Below, piece by piece: positions 1 through 8,974 of a stretch of DNA of 40,026 nucleotides (its first letter is position 1; each line of letters begins with the position of its first letter). The DNA comes from an uncultured Lachnospiraceae bacterium (GTDB taxonomy: Bacteria > Bacillota > Clostridia > Lachnospirales > Lachnospiraceae). The notes beneath the pieces were generated by a model. That model saw only the letters and a list, made by a program, of their open reading frames with translations, ran no database searches and was not told the DNA's origin. A program made the position numbers and the translations under genes. The DNA lies in NCBI GenBank assembly GCA_947174185.1, contig CAMWHY010000009.1, positions 1 through 40,026 of the forward strand, read 5' to 3'.

Positions 1-87
1 GTGTATAGATAGGATTCAAGCAGATTTAAGGAATAATTACATAAATTAATCAGCCGTGTTCTGCATAATTTAGTAGAAAGCAACGAA

Positions 88-116
88 TTGACTGATGATA
101 TAGATTGATGTAAAAT
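88..116 (+). promoter_or_regulatory. Predicted sigma-A promoter for nfnA
   Basis: TTGACT at 88-93 and TAAAAT at 111-116 are separated by 17 bases, a near-consensus vegetative promoter. Transcription would begin near 123, giving a leader of about 65 nt before nfnA. Nothing else is recognisable in bases 1-187. Confidence 0.6.
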
Positions 117-188
117 ATTAATGCTGAAATTATAGGTTGTGTAGAAATCTAGGATTTTTAGAAATAAATAATAAGGAAGGTATCGTCT

Positions 189-1067
189 ATGTTTAAAATT
201 TTAAAGGCGGAAGAACTGACAGACAACATCTTTTTGATGGACGTCGAGGCGCCGAGAGTTGCAAAATCCTGCCAACCGGGACAATTTGTGATTGTCAGGA
301 CGGATGAGGAAGCGGAAAGGATTCCTCTGACGATCTGCGATTATGATAGGGAGAAAGGAACAATCACCATCGTATTTCAGATCGTGGGAGCCGGAACGCA
401 GATCATGTCGGGATTGAAAGCAGGCGACAGCTTTGCTGATTTTGTAGGACCGCTGGGATGTCCTTCTGAATTTGTTCATGAGCCGATTGAAGAGTTAAAG
501 AAGAAAAAGATCTTATTCGTAGCGGGCGGCGTAGGAACTGCTCCGGTATATCCGCAGGTAAAATGGCTTCATGAGCATGGAATCGATGCGGACGTCATTG
601 TCGGGGCAAAGACGAAAAGCTTACTGATCTTAGAGAAAGAGATGGAGGCGGTTGCAGGCAACCTGTATGTCACCACGGACGACGGTTCCTATGGAAGAAG
701 CGGTATGGTAACACAGACCATTAAAGATCTTGTTGAGGAAGGAAAGCATTACGATACCTGCGTTGCCATCGGACCGATGATCATGATGAAATTTGTCTGT
801 CTGATGACGAAGGATCTGAATATCCCCACGATCGTCAGTCTCAATCCGATTATGGTTGACGGCACCGGCATGTGTGGCGCATGTCGTGTAACTGTGGGCG
901 ACGAAGTGAAATTTGCTTGTGTTGACGGACCGGAATTTGATGGTCACAAGGTAAACTTTGATGAGGCGATGAGACGTCAGTTGATGTATAAGACTGAGGA
1001 GGGCAGAGCATTCCTTGCTGCGAAAGAAGGGGATACCCACCACGGCGGATGCGGAAACTGCAATTAG
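189..1067 (+). CDS. nfnA: NfnA-like FAD/NAD-binding ferredoxin:NADP oxidoreductase subunit
   Basis: This 292-residue protein is a sulfide dehydrogenase/dihydroorotate dehydrogenase electron-transfer type flavoprotein, usually the alpha subunit of NADH-dependent reduced ferredoxin:NADP oxidoreductase (Nfn). The N-terminal half is an FAD-binding barrel; the middle has a GGVGTAP nucleotide-binding loop near residue 112. The C-terminal region has the family's [2Fe-2S] cysteines (GMCGACR, then FACVDGP) and an extra Cys pair in the terminal GGCGNC tail. AAGGAAGG lies a few bases before the ATG. The usual partner, nfnB/gltA, follows after a 170-bp spacer, which supports a two-subunit soluble enzyme balancing NADH, ferredoxin and NADPH. 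A pyrK-like role is the main alternative but no pyrD is adjacent. Confidence 0.88.
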   Translation: MFKILKAEELTDNIFLMDVEAPRVAKSCQPGQFVIVRTDEEAERIPLTICDYDREKGTITIVFQIVGAGTQIMSGLKAGDSFADFVGPLGCPSEFVHEPIEELKKKKILFVAGGVGTAPVYPQVKWLHEHGIDADVIVGAKTKSLLILEKEMEAVAGNLYVTTDDGSYGRSGMVTQTIKDLVEEGKHYDTCVAIGPMIMMKFVCLMTKDLNIPTIVSLNPIMVDGTGMCGACRVTVGDEVKFACVDGPEFDGHKVNFDEAMRRQLMYKTEEGRAFLAAKEGDTHHGGCGNCN

Positions 1068-1130
1068 TGTGAAAAGCACTTCTAACGCTCATAGCAAAGG
1101 CTATTTCGCGAAGAAGTGCTAAGTTTCACA
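1068..1130 (+). other. Long imperfect hairpin in the nfnA-nfnB spacer
   Basis: Two bases after the nfnA TAG begins a long hairpin: TGTGAAA (1068-1074) with AGCACTTC (1075-1082) pairs with GAAGTGCT (1113-1120) and TTTCACA (1124-1130), leaving only a 3-nt bulge at 1121-1123. A smaller hairpin, ATAGC-aaag-GCTAT, sits inside. No T-run follows, so it is not a simple terminator. It may be an mRNA processing or stability element, or part of a structured RNA. Confidence 0.6.
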
Positions 1131-1195
1131 CAGAAAAACGCAAAAGCGGCGTTTTTCATAGCTATTGAGTTGCAGCAAAGGTTGCTTTGTGAAGA
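1093..1195 (+). repeat. Two diverged copies of a 22-nt structured motif
   Basis: Positions 1093-1114 and 1174-1195 match at 17 of 22 bases, and every difference is a transition. Each copy forms a short stem with an AAAG tetraloop (ATAGC-aaag-GCTAT; GCAGC-aaag-GTTGC) followed by TTYGYGAAGA. Pairing is kept in both copies, which suggests RNA structure rather than chance. Confidence 0.5.
1133..1157 (+). terminator. Terminator-like hairpin between nfnA and nfnB
   Basis: GAAAAACGC (1133-1141) pairs with GCGTTTTTC (1149-1157), giving a short GC core with a T5 run in the 3' arm. It could partly terminate nfnA mRNA and set the nfnA:nfnB ratio. Confidence 0.4.
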
Positions 1196-1237
1196 GATAG
1201 AAAACGATAGCAGATGGTTTAAGAAAGGGGAAAATAG

Positions 1238-2629
1238 ATGGAAGTAGATGTAATGAAGAAGATTCCTGTCCGTGAGCAGGATGCAAAGGAACGGGCAGCT
1301 AATTTTAAAGAAGTATGTCTTGGATATAACGAGGAAGAAGCCAAGTGTGAGGCGACCAGATGCATCAACTGTAAGAATGCACAGTGTATCAAAGGTTGTC
1401 CGGTATCGATCAATATCCCGGGATTTATCGAACAGGTCAAGAACGGCAATATGGCGGAAGCTTATAAGGTTATCAGCGAATCTTCTGCGCTGCCTGCTGT
1501 CTGCGGTCGTGTCTGCCCACAGGAGAGCCAGTGTGAAGGGAAATGTATCCGTGGTATCAAAGGGGAAGCGATTTCCATCGGTAAGCTGGAGCGTTATGTA
1601 GCTGACTGGGCGGCGGAAAATGGCATCAAACCAGAACCTGCCAAAGAGAAAATCGGCAAGAAAGTGGCTGTTATAGGTTCCGGACCGGCAGGACTGACCT
1701 GTGCGGGGGATCTGGCAAAGTTAGGCTATGATGTCACAATTTTTGAGGCGCTGCACAAGGCGGGCGGCGTACTGGTATATGGTATTCCGGAGTTTCGTCT
1801 TCCAAAGGAAGATGTTGTTCAGAAAGAAATCGATAATGTAAAATCTCTTGGCGTAAAGATAGAGACTGACGTTGTGATCGGAAAATCTACGACCATCGAC
1901 CAGCTTTTGGAGGAAGAAGGATTTGATGCGGTATTCGTAGGCTCCGGTGCAGGACTTCCGAAATTCATGGGGATTCCGGGCGAAAATGCCAACGGCGTAT
2001 TCTCTGCCAATGAATATCTGACCAGAAGCAATCTGATGAAAGCATTTGACGGCAATTCCACAACGCCGATCATGAAGAGTAAAAAGGTAGCTGTGGTAGG
2101 CGGCGGCAATGTTGCCATGGATGCGGCAAGAACGGCTCTCCGTCTGGGTGCAGAAGTGCATATTGTATATCGGAGAAGCGAGGAAGAACTTCCCGCCAGA
2201 GTAGAAGAAGTCCATCATGCAAAGGAAGAAGGCATTATTTTTGATCTTTTGACTAACCCGGTGGAAATCCTGACGAATGAAAGCGGCTGGGTAAGCGGCA
2301 TCAAATGTATCCGTATGGAGCTTGGCGAGCCGGATGAATCGGGAAGAAGAAGACCGGTGGAGGTACCGGGATCTGAGTTTGTGATCGATGTAGATACGGT
2401 GATCATGTCCCTTGGTACATCTCCGAATCCGCTGATTTCTTCTACAACGAAGGGACTGGAAATCAATAAGCGTAAATGTATTATTGCAGAAGAGGATACC
2501 GGAAAGACTTCCAAGGAAGGCGTTTATGCAGGCGGCGACGCTGTAACAGGTGCAGCAACCGTTATCCTTGCCATGGGTGCAGGCAGGGCAGGCGCAAGGG
2601 GAATCCATGAGTTCCTTTCCAAACAATAA
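1238..2629 (+). CDS. gltA: NADPH-dependent glutamate synthase small-subunit type flavoprotein (NfnB/GltA)
   Basis: This 463-residue FAD-dependent oxidoreductase belongs to the homotetrameric NADPH-dependent glutamate synthase (gltA) family, which also contains NfnB. The N-terminal cysteine clusters (CINCKNAQCIKGCP around residues 42-55 and CGRVCPQESQCEGKC around residues 89-103) are the two [4Fe-4S] sites. Two dinucleotide-binding folds follow: VIGSGPAG near residue 145 for FAD, and VVGGGNVAMDAARTA near residue 287 for NADPH. The tail has the GGDAVTGAATVILAMGAG flavin motif. AAAGGGG ends 7 bases before the ATG; a second ATG at 1253 is possible. With nfnA next door an Nfn complex is likelier than glutamate synthase, although gdhA lies downstream. 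Confidence 0.88.
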   Translation: MEVDVMKKIPVREQDAKERAANFKEVCLGYNEEEAKCEATRCINCKNAQCIKGCPVSINIPGFIEQVKNGNMAEAYKVISESSALPAVCGRVCPQESQCEGKCIRGIKGEAISIGKLERYVADWAAENGIKPEPAKEKIGKKVAVIGSGPAGLTCAGDLAKLGYDVTIFEALHKAGGVLVYGIPEFRLPKEDVVQKEIDNVKSLGVKIETDVVIGKSTTIDQLLEEEGFDAVFVGSGAGLPKFMGIPGENANGVFSANEYLTRSNLMKAFDGNSTTPIMKSKKVAVVGGGNVAMDAARTALRLGAEVHIVYRRSEEELPARVEEVHHAKEEGIIFDLLTNPVEILTNESGWVSGIKCIRMELGEPDESGRRRPVEVPGSEFVIDVDTVIMSLGTSPNPLISSTTKGLEINKRKCIIAEEDTGKTSKEGVYAGGDAVTGAATVILAMGAGRAGARGIHEFLSKQ

Positions 2630-2644
2630 AAATTGGAGGTTCGC

Positions 2645-3168
2645 ATGAAAAATGAATATTTTGTTACCTGGAAATTATACAGATCCTGGATGTTCGAGGG
2701 CAATGTAAAGAAAGTAAGGCTAAGGCTGTATTTGATGATTTTTTGGTGCATTCTTTTGGCGGCGAGCCTTATTATGGGAATGTTGTCCCATGAGATTCTG
2801 TTTTTCATAGATGCTGTTTTTGCCGCATATATGGCTTTTTTCAGAAATCTGGTGCTTGTATACCAGCAGTTTAAGACGATGGAAGGCAGTTTCAAAAAGA
2901 AAGAGTGGTCAGGACGATCCTGTTTGAAGATGATTGTATCACGATATCAGAGGAAGATGTTCTGGTAATAAAGTACCCCTATTCGGATATTGTCGGCATC
3001 AGGGAACGCGGAGATAAAATATGGTTGGATATGCAGGATAAATCGGTGATAAGACTGTATCAGTCGGCTTTTGTGGATACGGACTGGGACAAATGCAAAG
3101 AGTGGATAGAAAGTCACAGGGAACAGGAAATCCCGGAAGAGGAACAGGAAACCTCGGGGGAGAAATAG
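2645..3168 (+). pseudogene. YcxB-like membrane protein, frameshifted
   Basis: The ATG at 2645 follows GGAGG (2635-2639). The first frame gives a basic N-terminus, two membrane helices (about residues 25-65) and a KTMEGSFKKKEW stretch. A second reading frame, shifted by -1 and open from about 2890 to 3168, then continues naturally with VRTILFEDDCITISEEDVLVIKYPYSDIVGI, the usual C-terminal part of YcxB-like proteins. The first frame carries on only to a stop at 2966-2968. The two halves join at about 2894-2904 (CAAAAAGAAAGAG), an A-rich run where a one-base loss or -1 ribosome slip would restore the protein. The second frame ends at a TAG inside a 21-bp repeat. Function is unknown. Confidence 0.6.
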
Positions 3169-3201
3169 GAAATCTCGGAAGAGGAACAGGAAACCCCGGG
3201 A
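3118..3201 (+). repeat. Four tandem 21-bp repeats at the 3' end of the YcxB-like gene
   Basis: Units at 3118-3138, 3139-3159, 3160-3180 and 3181-3201 are near-identical (consensus GAGGAACAGGAAACC followed by TCGGRA). Each adds seven codons (roughly E-E-Q-E-T-S-G) in the second frame of the YcxB-like gene. In the third unit CAG reads TAG and ends the protein; past it the frame stays open through unit four to a TGA at 3226-3228. Confidence 0.85.
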
Positions 3202-3226
3202 AAAAAGATATTCGTATCGTACAAAT

Positions 3227-4635
<1,409 letters not shown>

Positions 4636-4668
4636 TCATAAATTCCTAAAATAATAGATGATGTGGAT

Positions 4669-4722
4669 AAGTCCTGTAAACAAAGCAAATCTATAGTTTG
4701 ACTGATGTTTATGGGACTTTTC
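4669..4722 (+). terminator. Terminator after gdhA
   Basis: AAGTCC-N2-TAAACA (4669-4682) pairs with TGTTTA-N2-GGACTT (4706-4719), a 14-position stem with two mismatches. A small CAAA/TTTG hairpin lies in the loop and a TTTT run follows. The next gene's ribosome site begins only 10 bases later. Confidence 0.6.
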
Positions 4723-4747
4723 TATATATATTGAGGAGGAAGATGTT

Positions 4748-5686
4748 TTGATCTTAAGCGTCAGCCGCAGAACTGATATTCCAAATTATTATTCGGATTG
4801 GTTTTTCCATAGGATAAAAGAAGGCTTCGTATATGTAAGAAATCCTATGAATCCGCATCAGGTCAGTAAGATCGACATCTCTCCCGAAGTGGTGGACTGT
4901 ATTGTATTTTGGACGAAAAATCCGGAGCCGATGATTGGGAGATTGGACGAGCTATCTGCATATCAGTATTATTTTCAATTTACGCTGACAGGATATGGAC
5001 AGGATATGGAATGTAACGTTCCCCATAAAAAAGAGATCATGATACCGATCTTTCAAAAGTTATCTGGGAAGATCGGTAAGGATAAGGTGGTCTGGAGATA
5101 TGACCCAATCATATTTACCAAAGTTTACACGCCGGAGTATCATATCAAAGCATTTGAACAGATCGCGGGCGCGTTGAACGGTTATACGAATAAAAGCGTA
5201 ATTAGTTTTGTTGATCTTTATGCTAAGAATCTAAAAAATATGGAGGCTGTCAATGCTTATGATATGGATGGACCAGCATTAAAGGAATTTTGTAAAACGT
5301 TAAGTGGAATAGCAGGAAAAAACGGAATGGCGATTGGCAGCTGCGCTGAGAGCATGGATTTATCAGATTGCGGCATTGAGCATAATTGTTGTATTGATAA
5401 GAAGTTAATAGAGGATATCACAGGTTATAAAATAAAGGCGGGAAAAGATAAGAATCAAAGGCCGGAATGCGGATGTATAGAAAGCGTGGATATCGGAACT
5501 TATAATACCTGTAAAAACGGCTGTAAGTATTGTTATGCTAATTATAGTCAGGAAAGTGTTGTGAAAAATTGCAGTAAATATAATTTAAATTCTCCGTTAT
5601 TATGCGGAGCGGTTACAGAAGAAGACAAAGTGAAGGAAAGAAAGGTAACATCGCTAAAAGAGAAACAGATAAGCCTGTTTGACTGA
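4748..5686 (+). CDS. DUF1848 family protein with C-terminal CX3CX2C motif
   Basis: The 312-residue product opens with ILSVSRRTDIPNYYSDWF, the signature start of DUF1848 proteins. The start is a TTG at 4748 preceded by GAGGAGGA; an ATG at 4743 is out of frame and stops after two codons. The central part has barrel-like segments (FTLTGYGQD, VVWRYDPIIFT, ISFVDLY). Near the C-terminus, C255-KNG-C259-KY-C262 followed by YANY is the CX3CX2C pattern of radical-SAM enzymes, normally at the N-terminus; C241 and C243 lie just before it. A [4Fe-4S] cluster is likely; substrate and reaction are unknown. It is followed at short spacing by a metallo-hydrolase and a DNA glycosylase gene. Confidence 0.82.
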   Translation: MILSVSRRTDIPNYYSDWFFHRIKEGFVYVRNPMNPHQVSKIDISPEVVDCIVFWTKNPEPMIGRLDELSAYQYYFQFTLTGYGQDMECNVPHKKEIMIPIFQKLSGKIGKDKVVWRYDPIIFTKVYTPEYHIKAFEQIAGALNGYTNKSVISFVDLYAKNLKNMEAVNAYDMDGPALKEFCKTLSGIAGKNGMAIGSCAESMDLSDCGIEHNCCIDKKLIEDITGYKIKAGKDKNQRPECGCIESVDIGTYNTCKNGCKYCYANYSQESVVKNCSKYNLNSPLLCGAVTEEDKVKERKVTSLKEKQISLFD

Positions 5687-5719
5687 TAAGATCATCAGAG
5701 GCGGGAAAGGATAGATAAA

Positions 5720-6526
5720 ATGCAGTTGATTATGTTGGGCACAGGACACGCTACAGTGACGGAATGCTATAATACCTGTTTTTTGCTGCAGGAGGAAGAG
5801 CTTCAAGAAAATTTGCTTGTGGATGGAGGAGGCGGCAATGCAATTTTACAGCAGTTAAAAAAAGCTGGAATTGATTGTAACAGTATCCATCAGATGTTTG
5901 TCACCCATAAGCATATGGATCATTTGATGGGAATCCTCTGGATGATCCGGGTCATCTGTCAGAATATAAGAAACGGAAGCTATGAAGGGGATGCGTTTAT
6001 CTATGCCCATGAGGAAGTAGTGGGGATGATTTCTTCCATTTGCCGGATGTTATTGATGGAGCGTCAGGCTGTTTATCTGGGGGATCGGGTTCATTTAATT
6101 GCGGTGGAAGACGGGGAACATCGGACAATCTTAGGGAAGGATGTGGCATTTTTTGATATCCATTCTGATAAAGCCAAGCAGTTTGGATTTTCGATGGAGC
6201 TTGCAGAGGGAGAGCGGTTGACCTGTTGTGGGGACGAGCCATATCATGAATGCAATGAGGCTTATGTAAAAGGGAGCAAATGGCTGATGCATGAGGCCTT
6301 TTGTCTGTCATCCCAGGCAGATATTTTTCGACCTTATGAAAAAAATCATTCTACGGTCAAGGATGCCTGCGAGACTGCGGAACGCTTAGATATAGATCAT
6401 CTGATTCTTTATCATACGGAGGATCGGAATATCAAAGAACGCAGGGAAATGTATCTGGCGGAGGGGCAAAAATATTATCATGGCAAACTTTATGTTCCGG
6501 AAGACATGGAGAAGATAATATTATAA
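5720..6526 (+). CDS. Metallo-beta-lactamase fold hydrolase (RNase Z-like)
   Basis: This 268-residue MBL-fold protein has the N-terminal LGTGHATVTECYNTCFLL strand pattern of RNase Z/arylsulfatase-like members, the first metal motif H63-x-H65-x-D67-H68 (THKHMDH), a later MHEAF histidine, and a C-terminal LYHTED histidine. It is predicted to be a cytoplasmic binuclear metal hydrolase, acting on a phosphodiester or ester. It lacks any obvious tRNA-binding flexible arm, so it is probably not the housekeeping tRNA 3' endonuclease. It starts 33 bases after the DUF1848 gene and is followed by the glycosylase gene after 35 bases, which suggests co-transcription. Substrate unknown. Confidence 0.8.
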   Translation: MQLIMLGTGHATVTECYNTCFLLQEEELQENLLVDGGGGNAILQQLKKAGIDCNSIHQMFVTHKHMDHLMGILWMIRVICQNIRNGSYEGDAFIYAHEEVVGMISSICRMLLMERQAVYLGDRVHLIAVEDGEHRTILGKDVAFFDIHSDKAKQFGFSMELAEGERLTCCGDEPYHECNEAYVKGSKWLMHEAFCLSSQADIFRPYEKNHSTVKDACETAERLDIDHLILYHTEDRNIKERREMYLAEGQKYYHGKLYVPEDMEKIIL

Positions 6527-6561
6527 AAAGCGGAATAGAGGAAAAATTTGAGGAGATGACA

Positions 6562-7140
6562 TTGCAGAAAGATAGTTCAGAATATCAGACAGTTGAACAT
6601 ATATTTGAACCAGTATATAATAGAAATTCGAGAATATTGATCTTAGGTTCCCTGCCTTCGGTGAAGTCAAGGGAGAATCATTTTTATTATGGTCATCCCC
6701 AGAACCGTTTTTGGAAACTGATTGCTACGCTGTGCTGGCAGTATGATCAGCAGAAAATAAGCGAGGTGCAGAAAAGCGAAGTGCCGGGAGCAGAATCGGT
6801 GGGAACAGCGGCTGTGCCGCAGACGATAGAAGAAAAAAAGAAGTTATTGTATGATCACAATATCGCCATCTGGGATGTGATTGCACAATGCGACATTATT
6901 GGTTCCAGCGACAGCTCCATCAAAAATGTGATTCCCAACGATATGAATAAGATCTTAGATCATGCGCCGATCGAAAGGATCTATGCGAACGGCGGCAAAG
7001 CATATGAGCTGTATATGCAGTATTGTTATCCGGCATGTCAAAGAAAGATTACAAAGCTTCCATCCACAAGTCCTGCAAATGCTGCGTTTTCTATGGACAA
7101 ACTGTTATCGGCATGGAGTGTGGTCATACAAGAAAGATAA
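6562..7140 (+). CDS. Mug/uracil-DNA glycosylase superfamily DNA-deoxyinosine glycosylase
   Basis: This protein of about 190 residues belongs to the Mug-type branch of the uracil-DNA glycosylase superfamily, annotated as DNA-deoxyinosine (hypoxanthine) glycosylase. Supporting motifs are ILGSLPSVKSRE, then YYGHPQNRFWKLI (substrate-pocket region), IAIWDVIAQCDIIGSSDSSIKN in the middle, and the C-terminal LPSTSPANAAFS loop that grips DNA. It would excise deaminated bases in base-excision repair. AGGAG at 6551-6555 abuts the ATG at 6556 but is 6 bases from the TTG at 6562, so the TTG is the better start; both share the same frame. Confidence 0.85.
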   Translation: MQKDSSEYQTVEHIFEPVYNRNSRILILGSLPSVKSRENHFYYGHPQNRFWKLIATLCWQYDQQKISEVQKSEVPGAESVGTAAVPQTIEEKKKLLYDHNIAIWDVIAQCDIIGSSDSSIKNVIPNDMNKILDHAPIERIYANGGKAYELYMQYCYPACQRKITKLPSTSPANAAFSMDKLLSAWSVVIQER

Positions 7141-7152
7141 GGGAGAGTTTTT

Positions 7153-7722
7153 ATGGGATTAATAGAATTGCTGTTGTTGGCAGTGGGATTGAGCATGGAC
7201 GCGTTTGCTGTTTCCATATGCAAAGGTTTATCTATGAAAAAGGCGTCAGTGAAGGGTATGGCGGTTTGTGGCGGATGGTTTGGCAGTTTTCAGGCATTGA
7301 TGCCTCTGATTGGTTTTCTGGCGGGTAGAATGTTTGCAGACGCAATTGCTGCTTATGACCATTGGGTAGCGTTTGGTCTGTTATTCATTATTGGGGCGAA
7401 TATGCTTCGGGAGGCGCTATCAAAGAAAGAGGGACAGGCGGACTCTGGGGATTTGTCTGTTAAGACGATGTTTGTCATGGCGGTTGCAACTTCCATTGAC
7501 GCTTTGGCAGTCGGCGTTTCCCTTGCGATGGCAGGTGATGTGAATATCTGGACAGCAGTAATACTGATTGGCTGTACGACATTTATCCTGTCTGCTGTGG
7601 GCGTAAAGGTGGGAAGCATCTTTGGCAATAAATTTGAAAAGAAGGCGCAGGCTGCAGGCGGTATCATTTTGATGCTTCTGGGGATAAAGATATTATTGGA
7701 ACATCTGGGAATTCTGGGTTAA
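7153..7722 (+). CDS. mntP: Manganese efflux pump MntP
   Basis: The 189-residue protein is a MntP (YebN) manganese exporter with six predicted membrane helices arranged as two related halves. Hallmarks are the N-terminal GLSMDAFAVSICKGL motif in helix 1 and the related ATSIDALAVGVSLAM in the second half, whose aspartates are the metal-pathway residues. Family length is about 185-190 residues, so it is intact. GGGAG lies 7 bases before the ATG. It is 12 bases after the glycosylase gene and probably shares its transcript. No yybP-ykoY manganese riboswitch is visible upstream. Confidence 0.93.
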   Translation: MGLIELLLLAVGLSMDAFAVSICKGLSMKKASVKGMAVCGGWFGSFQALMPLIGFLAGRMFADAIAAYDHWVAFGLLFIIGANMLREALSKKEGQADSGDLSVKTMFVMAVATSIDALAVGVSLAMAGDVNIWTAVILIGCTTFILSAVGVKVGSIFGNKFEKKAQAAGGIILMLLGIKILLEHLGILG

Positions 7723-7987
7723 ATTCTTTCACTGATCTGTGAATGCTTTCATATGATATATAAGATGCTTATTGCATTACATATCAATATAAACTGATCA
7801 GGCTGTAAACGATATGTTTATGAAGCCGGGCTGCATGCTGGCAGCAGCAGATGGAATGATTCGCATCTGTGGGACAGTTGTGTGTTCCATAGGTGTGTTT
7901 TTTATGCCTTGCTGAATGGCTGTTGTTACAGGAACAATTAGATACATATAGGAGATACATATCATTTGCAATAGGGAGGATTCTTTT
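7723..7987 (+). other. 265-bp spacer between mntP and the CDF exporter
   Basis: No gene, repeat or convincing terminator is seen. AGGGAGGA at the right end is the ribosome site of the CDF gene. A yybP-ykoY manganese riboswitch was looked for and not found. A TTGTTA/TACATA pair near 7920-7947 is too weak and badly spaced to call a promoter. Confidence 0.4.
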
Positions 7988-8893
7988 ATGGCAAAAGAAA
8001 TACCAACCACATTGGATGAAAATGAAGTGATCAAGCAGATTTCTTTGGTGACGATGATAGGCAATATTGTACTTTGCGTATTTAAATTGTTTGCCGGTAT
8101 TGTTGGAAAATCGGGAGCAATGTTATCTGATGCGATCCATTCTTTGTCAGATGTTGTGATTACCTTTGTTGCATTTTGGGGAGCTAAGATGTCCAGACGG
8201 GGAGCAGATAAGGAACATCCATATGGTCATGAAAGATTGGAATGTATTGCGTCCCTGATTTTGGGAGTGATACTTTTGGTTACGGGTTTGGGGATCGGAA
8301 AGGTTGGTCTGCAGATCATTTTTTCGGGAAATTATGAAAAGCTTATGATTCCGGGAGTGATTGCATTGGCAGCCGCAGTGATATCGATTGTAGTTAAAGA
8401 GGCAATGTATTGGTATACAATGCATTACGCAAAGATTCTCAATTCCGCAGCCTTTATGGCAGACGCATGGCATCATCGTTCGGATGTATTCGCATCCATT
8501 GGCTCGTTGATTGGTATCGGCGGTGCAATGTTGGGATTTCCCGTATTAGATGCAGTTGCAAGCGTTGTTATTTGTCTTTTTATTTTGAGGGTGGCATCTG
8601 GTATTTTATTGGATGCCGTAAAAAAGATGTTGGATACCTCCTGCGGTGAAGAATATGAAAAAAAGTTAAGGGAATACGTTTTAAATCAGAAGGGCGTGGT
8701 GGGGATTGATGTGCTCCGCACCAGAATGTTTGGTAATAAGGTATATGTTGATCTGGAAATTAGTGTGGATGCGGATAAAACCTTCCGGGAAGCTCATACA
8801 ATCGCGGAGAAGGTGCATTACAATGTTGAAAAGGATTTTCCGGACACAAAACACATTATGATACATGTAAATCCGACAGAACAGATTTCATAA
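7988..8893 (+). CDS. Cation diffusion facilitator family metal exporter
   Basis: This 301-residue CDF transporter exports divalent metal in exchange for protons. Six membrane helices occupy about residues 20-210. The metal-site motifs are SDAIHSLSD in helix 2 and ADAWHHRSD in helix 5, i.e. HxxxD and DxxxD-type sites, with the HPYGHERLE cytosolic loop. The C-terminal cytosolic ferredoxin-like dimerisation domain runs from about residue 215 to 301 (GVDVLRTRMFGNKVYVDLEISVD) and ends with the conserved HIMIHVNP. AGGGAGGA lies 7 bases before the ATG. Its position after mntP suggests manganese, iron or zinc resistance; the exact metal cannot be read from sequence. Confidence 0.9.
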   Translation: MAKEIPTTLDENEVIKQISLVTMIGNIVLCVFKLFAGIVGKSGAMLSDAIHSLSDVVITFVAFWGAKMSRRGADKEHPYGHERLECIASLILGVILLVTGLGIGKVGLQIIFSGNYEKLMIPGVIALAAAVISIVVKEAMYWYTMHYAKILNSAAFMADAWHHRSDVFASIGSLIGIGGAMLGFPVLDAVASVVICLFILRVASGILLDAVKKMLDTSCGEEYEKKLREYVLNQKGVVGIDVLRTRMFGNKVYVDLEISVDADKTFREAHTIAEKVHYNVEKDFPDTKHIMIHVNPTEQIS

Positions 8894-8974
8894 AATTGTT
8901 ATAAGGAAATTACTTGTATATTAACGAAATTGGGTCTAAAATTAAATTATATCAAAAGGAAAGAGGATGAAAAA

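Noticed and set aside
1721..2626. 301-codon open frame on the minus strand
   Set aside because: Exactly antisense to the nfnB/gltA gene; cysteine- and histidine-rich composition is what reverse reading of this gene gives; no ribosome site or homology.
3118..3201. Short regular repeats as a possible CRISPR array
   Set aside because: Units are directly tandem with no spacers and lie in a coding frame.
7723..7987. Possible yybP-ykoY manganese riboswitch near mntP and the CDF gene
   Set aside because: No matching conserved loops or terminator were found, and mntP itself lacks any leader.
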